15,910 bases of DNA, from positions 1 through 15,910 of the forward strand of contig URTB01000014.1 of NCBI GenBank assembly GCA_900550595.1. Direction: 5' to 3'. Under the pieces are notes generated by a model. The model did not search any database, was not told where the DNA came from, and worked only from the letters and a program-made list of their open reading frames with translations. A program made the position numbers and the translations under genes. Of the stretch, positions 7,687 to 14,425 are shown in pieces; the first letter of the stretch is position 1; every line of letters starts with the position of its first letter. Origin of the DNA: an uncultured Collinsella sp. (GTDB lineage Bacteria; Actinomycetota; Coriobacteriia; Coriobacteriales; Coriobacteriaceae).

Positions 7687-9615
7687 ATGAAGCTGCGCCT
7701 CTCGTATAACGACGGTATTTCCGTCGTGCCGCTCGACATGACGGTTGAGCAGCTGCGTCGCGAGCCGGTCTGGAAGATCCGGCTTTCGGCACTGCGCCGC
7801 TATGCGCCGAGCTATCGAGAGGCGGACGTGCTCTTTTCGCTGTCGATGGAAGATCCCGGTGCCAAGCGCGTCGTCGAGCTGCTGCAGCAGGCGGCAAGCT
7901 TTGGCGTGGACTGTGAAATCGATCCGGACCTGCTGCGAGGCCTTACCGCGCGCGAGGACCTGTTGCGCGAGAAGGCGCGCGTGGGCCTGCTGATTAAGGC
8001 GCGCGATGAGTCGATCTTGGACCGCTTTGGCGAGTTTTGCCAGGCAGAGGACACCCTGATGCAACGCCCACTTAAGGACCGCCAGCTGTGGGACGCGTTC
8101 TTTATGAGCGCCATGGGCCGCTGCGCCAATTTCTCCGTTCCCGGTTCGGGCAAGACGGCGTCGGTCTTGGGCACGTTTGCCTATCTGCGCGAGCGCGACC
8201 TGGTCGATCGCATCATCGTTCTTTCGCCCAAGAACGCCTTTGGCTCGTGGCGCGACGAATGGGCGGCTTGCTTTGGGGCCGATCACCCTTTGCGTTCGCT
8301 GTGTTTCCACGATCCGGAGTTTCGCGGTCGTTCCACGCGCGACAAGTACAGTACCCTGCTGTTCGACTACAAGCGCTACGACATGATTTTGCTCAACTAC
8401 GAGTCGGTTGCGCTGGGGGAGGCGGCCGCGCGTATTGCGGCCGATCGCGCCCTGGTGGTGTTCGACGAAGTCCACAAGGTGAAGCGTGTGGGTGGCAAGC
8501 GCGCGGCAAGCGCGGTGCAGATTGCCGCGGCGGCGCCGTATTTTATCGCGCTTACCGGTACGCCGATTCCCAACTCGTTTGAGGACCTATACAACCTGCT
8601 CCACTGCCTATGGCCGCGCGACTACAACTGGTACTTTGGCATGAGTGCCAATGCCCTTAAGTCGACGAGCGAGGATGACGTTGAGCATATTAACGAGTCC
8701 ATCGCGCCGTTCTTTTGCCGCACCAATAAGTATCAGCTGGGCGTGCCGCAGGCCAACGAGGACCATCTGGTCGATGTGGCGGTTGATCGCTGGGAGCAGC
8801 AATTATTTCAAAAGGTGCTGCTCACGCTTTCGGGCGAGCCGTTCGAGATGATCATTCGCCTGCTGCAGCTTTCGTCCGACCCGCGCATGCTGGCCGAGGA
8901 TCTGAGCGCCGGCGACTATGTCGACTTGTTTGACGGCGAGGTTCAGGCAGGTGCGGGCAAAGCGCTGGAAGGCCTGCAGGTGGATGACCGCCCTACGGCC
9001 AAGATGGGCGCCTGCCTGGATCTGGTTGCGTCGCTGGTAGCCCAGGGCAAGTCGGTCATTGTGTGGTGCATCTTTAAGCGCAGCATTCGCAATGTGGTGC
9101 ACGAGCTGCACGGGCGCGGCATTACGGCTCGCGCTATCAGCGGGTCGACCGACATGCCCGCGCGCGCCCGCGTCATCGATTCGTTTAAGGCAGGGGAGAC
9201 GAGCGTGTTGGTCACCAACCCGCACACGCTGGCAGAGTCGGTCTCGCTTCACGGCGTGTGCCACGACGCTGTCTACTTTGAGTGCAGCTACAACCTGGTG
9301 CACCTGCTGCAGTCCAAGGATCGCATCCACCGCCTGGGCCTGCCGCAAGAACAGTACACGCAGTACCACTATCTGCGCGCTGTGTACGAACGCCGTGGCG
9401 GGCCGTGGTCGCTCGACCGCAATATCTACGAGCGGCTGCTGCATAAAGAGCAGGTCATGCTCGACTCGATCGACCGCGGCACGCTGGAACCCGGCTATAC
9501 CGACGAGCGCGATCTGGAACTGGTGTTTAAGGGCCTGTTTGACGACGAGGGCCAGCGGAGCGAGGTTAGTGATCAAGGCATCGCGGACGATACGCAAGAA
9601 CGCAAGGAGATGTAA
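7687..9615 (+). CDS. SNF2-family DExH helicase/translocase (operon protein C)
   Basis: This is a 642-residue superfamily 2 ATPase expected to translocate on or remodel DNA. An N-terminal extension of about 130 residues precedes the motor. Visible motifs: motif I FSVPGSGKT (149-157), motif II DEVH (260-263), motif III ALTGTPIPNS (288-297), motif V-like VLVTNPHTLAES (507-518), and motif VI SKDRIHRLGLPQ (543-554), which has the SNF2 'drihRlGq' layout. It ends in a short acidic tail with no added nuclease domain, so any cleavage must come from another component. The ATG follows the stop of the ParB-like gene directly and has GAGGAA 6 nt upstream; the next gene starts 3 nt after this stop. The tight linkage implies stoichiometric partners. 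Part of it (about residues 388-520) is duplicated as a decayed fragment at 11778-12190. Confident as a SNF2-type ATPase. Confidence 0.92.
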   Translation: MKLRLSYNDGISVVPLDMTVEQLRREPVWKIRLSALRRYAPSYREADVLFSLSMEDPGAKRVVELLQQAASFGVDCEIDPDLLRGLTAREDLLREKARVGLLIKARDESILDRFGEFCQAEDTLMQRPLKDRQLWDAFFMSAMGRCANFSVPGSGKTASVLGTFAYLRERDLVDRIIVLSPKNAFGSWRDEWAACFGADHPLRSLCFHDPEFRGRSTRDKYSTLLFDYKRYDMILLNYESVALGEAAARIAADRALVVFDEVHKVKRVGGKRAASAVQIAAAAPYFIALTGTPIPNSFEDLYNLLHCLWPRDYNWYFGMSANALKSTSEDDVEHINESIAPFFCRTNKYQLGVPQANEDHLVDVAVDRWEQQLFQKVLLTLSGEPFEMIIRLLQLSSDPRMLAEDLSAGDYVDLFDGEVQAGAGKALEGLQVDDRPTAKMGACLDLVASLVAQGKSVIVWCIFKRSIRNVVHELHGRGITARAISGSTDMPARARVIDSFKAGETSVLVTNPHTLAESVSLHGVCHDAVYFECSYNLVHLLQSKDRIHRLGLPQEQYTQYHYLRAVYERRGGPWSLDRNIYERLLHKEQVMLDSIDRGTLEPGYTDERDLELVFKGLFDDEGQRSEVSDQGIADDTQERKEM

Positions 9616-9618
9616 ACG

Positions 9619-10689
9619 ATGCAGAAAGCCTTTCCCATCTTTGCCATGGAGCTGTTTTGCGACGGCTGGCTGTTCTTAACGCATTCCGACGTGACGTGGG
9701 ATGGGTCGTCGCACGCCGTTAAACGCATTCGTGTCAACACCGACAAAAGCGAGGGACTCCTGGGTCATGCGCGCGAGCATTTTACGGACGTTCCGAGCAA
9801 CATCGATTTGTGCCAATATGTTGGCACCACGCTTGTTGAGCTCGAGAAGCATACCGAGCTTGTCGTTCCTCGCGATGACGTCTCACCCCGTCTGCAGCTG
9901 CTCTTTGAGGGCGATCTGACGCCTATCACGCTGGTGCAGCTCATGTGCGTGGGTGATTGGCTCTCGGTGCGCCAAACAGGCGAGGACAAGATTTGCGTTG
10001 CCTATGACGAGCGCTTGGCGCAGCAGATTTCAGGGTTTGGCTTTCTTATGCGGCGCTTTCGAGCGGTACTTTGCTCGCAGAGCGCGATGCTGAGCAGCAG
10101 CGTAGTCGCTACGGTGTTTGAACCGCGCCCCGCGACGGAGCCGGGGATCTGCGCGCTTTTGGAGATGAGCGAAACGGCTCTCGCGGAGCCCGAACCCGAG
10201 GAGACGCTCGACGTTGAACAGGAATCTGAGCCCGAGCTCGAGACGGCGTCTGAGGGTAGCCCCGAGGTGTCGCCTGAGCGGGTTTCCGAGACGGTGCCAG
10301 AGCTCGAGCCTGACATTGAGCCCGAGTCCGAGCCCGAGCCCGCGCAAACGCCAGGGCCTGCATCGGAGCCTGACCCCGAGCCCTCTGCAAAAGAGCAGGA
10401 AAAGCTGCGCATCGCAAGGGAGGTAAAGGCCGCGCGCGACAAGATGGAAGAGCTCGATAGGTCGCGCGAAGCCCTGCTTACCCAGCTGCTGGTGTTACGC
10501 CGGGAGTATCAAAAGCTTTCCGGCGAGCGCAACTGGGAGGCGTTTACCAGGATTGAAGAAATCGGCAAGCAGATTAAGGAAATGAGCGGCCAGGTCGATC
10601 AGCTCGATAAGCAGCTGAGCGACGCACGTCTTGCCTACGCCGAGACGCGTGCGGCGTCCATGCAGGCGCTTAAGGAGTTGGGGCGGTAG
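9619..10689 (+). CDS. Operon protein D: novel N-terminal domain, acidic linker, coiled coil
   Basis: The 356-residue protein belongs to no family I recognise. Residues 1-170 form a compact mixed domain (FAMELFCDGWLFLTHSDVTW near the start, with aromatic and Cys residues; ITLVQLMCVGDWLSVRQTGE at 103-122). Residues about 188-258 are a low-complexity acidic Pro/Glu/Ser linker. Residues 260-356 are a charged, heptad-like helix (LRIAREVKAARDKMEELDRS, later QVDQLDKQLSDARLAYAE) typical of a coiled coil. No signal peptide, membrane helix or catalytic motif was seen. AAGGAG lies 9 nt before the ATG, inside the end of the helicase gene, and the gap to the helicase is 3 nt. The same kind of Pro/Glu linker joins the two repeat units of protein A. 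The layout suggests a dimerising adaptor that tethers its globular domain to the helicase or ParB-like protein; this is inference. Confidence 0.75.
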   Translation: MQKAFPIFAMELFCDGWLFLTHSDVTWDGSSHAVKRIRVNTDKSEGLLGHAREHFTDVPSNIDLCQYVGTTLVELEKHTELVVPRDDVSPRLQLLFEGDLTPITLVQLMCVGDWLSVRQTGEDKICVAYDERLAQQISGFGFLMRRFRAVLCSQSAMLSSSVVATVFEPRPATEPGICALLEMSETALAEPEPEETLDVEQESEPELETASEGSPEVSPERVSETVPELEPDIEPESEPEPAQTPGPASEPDPEPSAKEQEKLRIAREVKAARDKMEELDRSREALLTQLLVLRREYQKLSGERNWEAFTRIEEIGKQIKEMSGQVDQLDKQLSDARLAYAETRAASMQALKELGR

Positions 10690-10795
10690 GGTGGTGTTTG
10701 GCAAGAATGCCATTCGTGAATTTGATACTCAAATGAACGACGTATCTCTTTAGAATAATTGGTTGAAGTTTTTTTTGATAAATGGGGTGGTTGCG

Positions 10796-11332
10796 GTGTC
10801 AATATGCCAAGAAATGGCAAATAAGGGCGTATTCTCCGTTTACTCGGATTCTGATGCTTCAAAAATGCTCGAGTTCTTTCTTTACTATGCTGCTCCGGTA
10901 CACACTTCACCCCTTTCTATCGATTTACCAAATTCATTGTCCGAGACTGTTAAGCGCGATTTGGTGCGGCATTTGTGCAAAAGGGCGGGTTGTGTTGAAT
11001 CCGATTTCATTTTCTATTCGTTTCGCGACCTATCTCAAAAGATTCGTGACTTGGATGCAGCTTGTTTATCCGATGAGACTTTTGTTCCCGACCGCTCAAA
11101 AGGTTTTTTCTGCCGACATGTGCCGAATAACATGCAAAAGGGGTCGCCGGAATGCGATTTTGATTGCATTATCAAACATATTCGCAACTCACTCGCCCAT
11201 GGCAGAGTAACTGATGCTGGTAAATACGCCATTCTAGAAGATAAGAAAAATAACCTGACTATGCGATTGGTTATCGAACCTGGCGTATTGCTTGATTGGG
11301 CTGATGAAATTCAAACTAGCTTTGATCTGTAG
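10796..11332 (+). CDS. HEPN-domain protein, putative RNase
   Basis: A protein of 178 residues from the GTG at 10796, where GGGG (10784-10787) gives an 8-nt spacing. The frame stays open back to a TTG at 10763 that lacks a ribosome site, so the start is uncertain. Near the C-terminus, FDCIIKHIRNSLAHGRV carries the HEPN R-N-x3-H motif (R130, N131, H135), the metal-independent RNase centre of HEPN toxins. The preceding sequence is helical, with LSETVKRDLVRHLCKRAG (48-65) and FRDLSQKIRDL (76-86). The G+C content (about 45%) is well below its neighbours, pointing to separate acquisition. It lies 106 nt after operon gene D on the same strand, so it could be a fifth member or an independent cargo gene. 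No MNT nucleotidyltransferase partner is nearby. HEPN domains serve in toxin-antitoxin and abortive-infection systems; that role is inferred here. A non-catalytic HEPN is the alternative. Confidence 0.65.
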   Translation: MSICQEMANKGVFSVYSDSDASKMLEFFLYYAAPVHTSPLSIDLPNSLSETVKRDLVRHLCKRAGCVESDFIFYSFRDLSQKIRDLDAACLSDETFVPDRSKGFFCRHVPNNMQKGSPECDFDCIIKHIRNSLAHGRVTDAGKYAILEDKKNNLTMRLVIEPGVLLDWADEIQTSFDL

Positions 11333-11540
11333 TAAGCTAGGGTTCGGGTGGGAGTGTGTCGCTGTTCGCTACGGTCTTTTCCGGCTTTAATAAACGCAAC
11401 GATTGGCGGATTTGCTGAGCCGAGAAGGGCCAATTGTGACATCGTTTGGAAACGACTCCTACGATTTTCCCAAGTGAAGAGGCGCATCAAACGCGTTGCG
11501 CATGTTGCTCGGCGTTTAACACTAGGGCTGGTGCACTTGC

Positions 11541-11590
11541 CCGTACCGGGGAGCTCCCCCGGCTTCCGGAAGCCGCCCCTTGCGGTACGG
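11541..11590. repeat. Nested palindromes with cloverleaf-like folding potential
   Basis: An outer 8-bp stem, CCGTACCG (11541-11548) with CGGTACGG (11583-11590), encloses two further self-complementary blocks. These are GGGGAGCTCCCC (11548-11559, sharing one base with the outer stem) and the perfect 16-bp palindrome CGGCTTCCGGAAGCCG (11560-11575). This could be a REP-like element, a transposon end or recombination site, or a structured RNA. No transposase lies nearby. Confidence 0.55.
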
Positions 11591-11666
11591 CCATACCCAA
11601 ATGACATGCTAGGTATCTCGGCCCTGTTTCGTCGAGGATTCAGGGTCTGATGCTAGGGAAATCCCT

Positions 11667-11712
11667 AAGCTATTGGGCGGCTTGAAATCCGAGTCGCCCA
11701 ATAGCTTTATAT
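11667..11712 (+). terminator. Hairpin with 13-bp perfect stem, terminator-like
   Basis: AAGCTATTGGGCG (11667-11679) pairs exactly with CGCCCAATAGCTT (11695-11707). The stem can be extended by two Watson-Crick pairs and a wobble pair toward a short loop. The plus-strand 3' side continues TTTATAT, a weak U-tract. It lies 335 nt after the HEPN stop codon and could end the plus-strand transcript that covers the operon. Confidence 0.45.
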
Positions 11713-11733
11713 CATAAATAGGGAAGGGAATCG

Positions 11734-11778
11734 ATGGCCAAGTCTGCGATTTGTTCGCGTGCGCTAGAGGCTAGTTAA
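11734..11778 (+). other. Very short ORF, overlapping the start of the helicase remnant
   Basis: ATGGCCAAG opens a 14-codon frame (MAKSAICSRALEAS) after the purine-rich GGGAAGGGAA, a good ribosome site. Its TAA overlaps the ATG of the next frame (TAATG). It resembles nothing known. It may be the fused remains of the start of the decayed helicase gene or a chance ORF. Confidence 0.25.
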
Positions 11779-12190
11779 TGCTGCGCGTGCTCCAGCTTGA
11801 GAACGATCAACCTGACTTGCTCAAGACGCTCGATCCCGAGGAATATCGCTGGATTATCGAGGAGGACGAGGAAGCCGGCGAGGTTGAGGCGGTCGACTAT
11901 TCAGACCAAATTGTGGGCATGACCCGCTCAGCAGGAGCTTCCTTCAAGCGGAGTCGTTGCTCTCTCTGATTGAGGATCTTGTGTCCCAAGGGCGCCCGGT
12001 CATTGTCTGGTGCATCTTTGTCAAGGGTATGGTTGACTTACGTCGTAGACTGCTTGATTGCGGTATCGAAGCGCGCGCTATTAATGGCCAGGACGATTTG
12101 GTCTGCCGCTCGGAGGATCTAGCTGTTTTTCGAGCAGGGATGTTTCCCGTGTTCATTACGAATCCACATACGCTGGCCGAGTCCGCCTGC
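11778..12190 (+). pseudogene. Decayed internal fragment of a SNF2 helicase paralogous to protein C
   Basis: Two frames together match about residues 388-520 of the intact helicase C. The first frame (11778 to about 11925) reads LRVLQLENDQPDLLKTLDPE, compared with IRLLQLSSDPRMLAEDLSAG. The second (about 11940-12190) reads SLIEDLVSQGRPVIVWCIF and later FPVFITNPHTLAES, compared with DLVASLVAQGKSVIVWCIF and VLVTNPHTLAES. A frameshift lies around 11925-11940. The Walker A and DEVH part and motif VI are both missing, and similarity stops just after AES at about 12185. The residue differences are too many for a recent copy of gene C; this is a diverged paralogue. It points toward the minus-strand GIY-YIG/DUF2075 gene, whose insertion or replacement may have cut it. 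It cannot make a functional helicase. Confidence 0.8.
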
Positions 12191-12219
12191 GCTGTAATTG
12201 CATTATGTGCGAGCGGTGT

Positions 12220-13962
12220 CTATATCACCGGGATATACCGTGACAAATACTCCTTGAGCGCCGGGTCGCATACATAAAGAAACGTTCCCAGCATACCGCG
12301 CGTCATGAGAACGTAGTAGGCGTTGACGATGATCTTTCGTAGGTCGTCGTCGCTTGCCTTTTTCTTTGCGACGGCATCTTTGAAATTCGCTTTGCTAACG
12401 CAGACGGCTCCTTTATCGGTGTCGTAGTAAATGTCTGACCCCAGAATTACGAAGCCGTAGTTGAGGTCGTAGCCCTGTACCGTGTGGATGCATCCGACCT
12501 CGTTGACGGCGTTGGGGGAGTTAACCCAATCCTTTTGACTCGAGTTCCAACGTTTAGAAATGCCCTCAATGACGATGTCGAACGCGTCTTTGTGTTTCTT
12601 TGTTTCCCACTTCCACGCAAAACCTGCCGTCATGCGGGATAGACCAACTTCTTCTTCCTTGGCTTGCTGTAGGGAACAGAAATCCTCAAATTGGTTGACG
12701 ATTCCAAACTGGTATCTGGGGGTATCGCTGTTCGGATCCCCGATTCGCGAATCGTAAGGCTCCGATGAAAAGAGATTCTTGAATTTCATGCCGGCATGCA
12801 TATACGCTTTGTTATCGAGTAGATCATATACAAAGTCGAGATACTCATCGCCGCCGCGCACTCGCATTTGGGTGCTCAAGTTGAATTCTTCGGTTTCAAT
12901 TTTCGCTTCTTCGAGTTGGTTAAGTCGCTGTTCAAGGCCGTCTCGATTGAGTCCGGATGCGCGAACCTGCTGTTTGGGGTCATAGAACAGGTACGCCTTG
13001 TCGCAGCATTTGAATATCCAGTCAATCTGGTTGCTCGTATGTGGGAGGCCGAGACGATCGCAGGTGTTATAGAAGGCCTTGATGCCGGAGCCCATGCTTA
13101 GATAATTACCTAGTCGATGTGCTTCGTCAACAAGCAGGATGTCATACCGATCGTTTTTGGTAACATCGCTGGGGCTCAAGATATCGCCAGGCTTTAACCC
13201 TGGAAGGAAGTGCGTGAGTTTCCTGAGGGTCTTCTTCAGGGAATCCATGGGGGTGACAAAACCGACTCGCAGGCCGGAAAGGTTGGGCTCATTTTTGATT
13301 TTGAACATGAGACTGATGGCGAGGATTGTTTTACCTGTTCCCGGTGCGCCATTCACGACGGTTATACGTTCTCTTTTTGAGCCGCCATGTTTTGCGTCTT
13401 CATGCTCCTGTTCGAGACGTTTAAAAATCGTCTCGATCGTTTCGTATTGGTCGGGCGTAAGCGTCTTGAAAGGTGAGAACTTGAACAGATCGGAGTTCTC
13501 GAGCTCTTCAATCGGATGAATCGCGTAGTTTTCTTCTCGAAGCTTTGTCCAGAGGTCTCGGAACTTCTGGCGATACTGAGGCCGCTCAAAATAATCGAAT
13601 TGGGCATAGCCGTTGTTGGCATTGGTGACCTGGTATTTTTCGTCAGCACAGAACAGCTCAATAAGTCGATTCTCGAACTCGAACGTTGCGGATTGGTTGA
13701 AGGTGGGATTGTCGATCAGAAGGGTCCGGTCGAAGTCCTTGTCCACGTTTGCAGCGTGTTGTTTCATACGGCGCTGGTAGTTGGTTGTTTGACCGATGTA
13801 TGCCGTCTTGTTTCTGCTGTTGGTAAGAATGTAAAGGACGGGCCAACTCTCGTCATGATGGGCTCCAGGCTTTGGCGTGCCAAAGTCCTGAAGCGATTCG
13901 CTTGTCTCAAAGGGTTGGGGCAGGGGAAGCGTGTATTGCCGAAGGGCGAACTCATTACTCAC
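12220..13962 (-). CDS. GIY-YIG nuclease fused to DUF2075 (Schlafen group 3) helicase
   Basis: A 580-residue protein from GTG 13962. It overlaps the end of the mazG-like gene by 8 nt and has AGGCAGG just upstream. A longer frame reaching 14064 runs through that gene and is rejected. An N-terminal GIY-YIG domain reads VLYILTN (42-48), AYIGQT (54-59), RRMKQH (64-69) and a glutamate in FEFENRLIELF (94-104, E95 or E97), the expected metal ligand. A P-loop ATPase of the DUF2075 type follows: Walker A NGAPGTGKT (204-212), Walker B DILLVDEAH (274-282), then STQMRVRGGDEYL (363-375) and, late in the protein, VGCIHTVQGYDLNYGFVI, the 'HtvQG.e.dyv' motif of this family. DUF2075 proteins are DNA/RNA helicase-like and often carry nuclease domains; a defence role with the overlapping MazG is inferred. 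All key motifs are intact, and the gene looks functional. Confidence 0.9.
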   Translation of the reverse strand: MSNEFALRQYTLPLPQPFETSESLQDFGTPKPGAHHDESWPVLYILTNSRNKTAYIGQTTNYQRRMKQHAANVDKDFDRTLLIDNPTFNQSATFEFENRLIELFCADEKYQVTNANNGYAQFDYFERPQYRQKFRDLWTKLREENYAIHPIEELENSDLFKFSPFKTLTPDQYETIETIFKRLEQEHEDAKHGGSKRERITVVNGAPGTGKTILAISLMFKIKNEPNLSGLRVGFVTPMDSLKKTLRKLTHFLPGLKPGDILSPSDVTKNDRYDILLVDEAHRLGNYLSMGSGIKAFYNTCDRLGLPHTSNQIDWIFKCCDKAYLFYDPKQQVRASGLNRDGLEQRLNQLEEAKIETEEFNLSTQMRVRGGDEYLDFVYDLLDNKAYMHAGMKFKNLFSSEPYDSRIGDPNSDTPRYQFGIVNQFEDFCSLQQAKEEEVGLSRMTAGFAWKWETKKHKDAFDIVIEGISKRWNSSQKDWVNSPNAVNEVGCIHTVQGYDLNYGFVILGSDIYYDTDKGAVCVSKANFKDAVAKKKASDDDLRKIIVNAYYVLMTRGMLGTFLYVCDPALKEYLSRYIPVI

Positions 13963-14311
13963 GGTGGCCTGCCTTTCTGTATTCGACAGATGATGCGTTG
14001 ATGGGGTAGCGTTCGCCATTGCGCTTGAGTTTGGACGAAAGCGCCGCTGGCAGGTCGATTTCATTTAAATCAGCGAAACGCAGGAGGAAAAGGAGCGTGT
14101 CGGCAATTTCGTCTTCGATGGCTTGACGTTGCTCGGCGTCTTCGAACATTTCTGCAATGCGCTCGTCGCTTATAAAACGAAAGAGCTGAAGGAGCTCGGA
14201 GGACTCAGTTGCCATGCCGATGGCGAGCTCTTTTGGCGTGTGATATTTGCGCCAGTCGCGTGCAACACAAAAGTCCCTGACTTGTTTCGTCATGACATCG
14301 AGTTTATCCAT
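13955..14311 (-). CDS. MazG-like nucleotide pyrophosphohydrolase
   Basis: A 118-residue all-helical NTP pyrophosphatase that would hydrolyse (d)NTPs to monophosphates and pyrophosphate. The metal-binding pattern is visible: E36-x2-E39 in GMATESSELLQLF and E68-x2-D71 in IEDEIADTLLFLL, the EExxE/ExxD arrangement of the MazG/dCTPase superfamily. The length fits the short single-domain dCTPase-like group. The ATG at 14311 is preceded by GGGAGG (14321-14326) with 9-nt spacing. A TTG three codons upstream sits directly on that site and is unlikely. The downstream GIY-YIG/DUF2075 gene overlaps its stop by 8 nt, so the two are translationally coupled. The substrate cannot be told from sequence. Depletion or sanitation of nucleotides during phage infection is one possible role of such a pair; plain housekeeping is the alternative. 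Confidence 0.85.
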   Translation of the reverse strand: MDKLDVMTKQVRDFCVARDWRKYHTPKELAIGMATESSELLQLFRFISDERIAEMFEDAEQRQAIEDEIADTLLFLLRFADLNEIDLPAALSSKLKRNGERYPINASSVEYRKAGHRE

Positions 14312-14342
14312 CGTCCGCAACCTCCCTGATGTTCATTGTTTT

Positions 14343-14348
14343 ATTATG
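14343..14348 (-). promoter_or_regulatory. Candidate -10 for the mazG-like/DUF2075 operon
   Basis: On the minus strand CATAAT (five of six consensus bases) lies 32 nt upstream of the mazG-like ATG, in the 114-nt gap shared with the divergent small acidic gene. A small dyad TGGGG-n9-CCCCA follows further upstream (about 14357-14375). There is no good -35. Confidence 0.3.
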
Positions 14349-14425
14349 GCCGTATCTGGGGTTTATTGCACCCCATTTGGGCGTGCGGTTTGTTCGTTCG
14401 CGATTGCCCGATAGGGGGTTTCACC

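Larger units (their letters stand above)
11333..11733. other. Non-coding, structured stretch between HEPN gene and helicase remnant
   Basis: No credible gene. Open frames on both strands here (about 100 codons each) have no ribosome site and a composition unlike the neighbours. The stretch contains a multi-arm palindrome (11541-11590), a short dyad AGGGAAATCCCT around 11655-11666, and a 13-bp hairpin (11667-11707). It may be the seam between two insertions, or hold a small structured RNA. Confidence 0.5.

Noticed and set aside
5947..8475. 842-codon open frame on the minus strand opposite the ParB-like and helicase genes
   Set aside because: It is a compositional shadow of G+C-rich codons: no domain is recognisable, it has no ribosome site, and it lies opposite genes with clear motifs.
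8803..9597. 264-codon minus-strand frame opposite the end of the helicase
   Set aside because: It is antisense to helicase motifs V and VI, with no ribosome site or domain.
10691..10753. Short GTG-initiated frame (VVFGKNAIREFDTQMNDVSL) after gene D
   Set aside because: It is too short, with no convincing ribosome site or similarity; at best a relic in the gap before the HEPN gene.
11348..11650. 100-codon plus-strand frame after the HEPN gene, and a similar minus-strand frame at 11311-11607
   Set aside because: Neither has a ribosome site, both read through the nested palindromes, and their compositions are unlike real genes here.
13516..14001. 161-codon plus-strand frame opposite the GIY-YIG region
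   Set aside because: The opposite strand has intact GIY-YIG and DUF2075 motifs; this is a shadow.
13963..14064. 34-residue N-terminal extension of the GIY-YIG/DUF2075 protein
   Set aside because: It would run entirely through the mazG-like gene out of frame and has no ribosome site; the GTG at 13962 with AGGCAGG is better.
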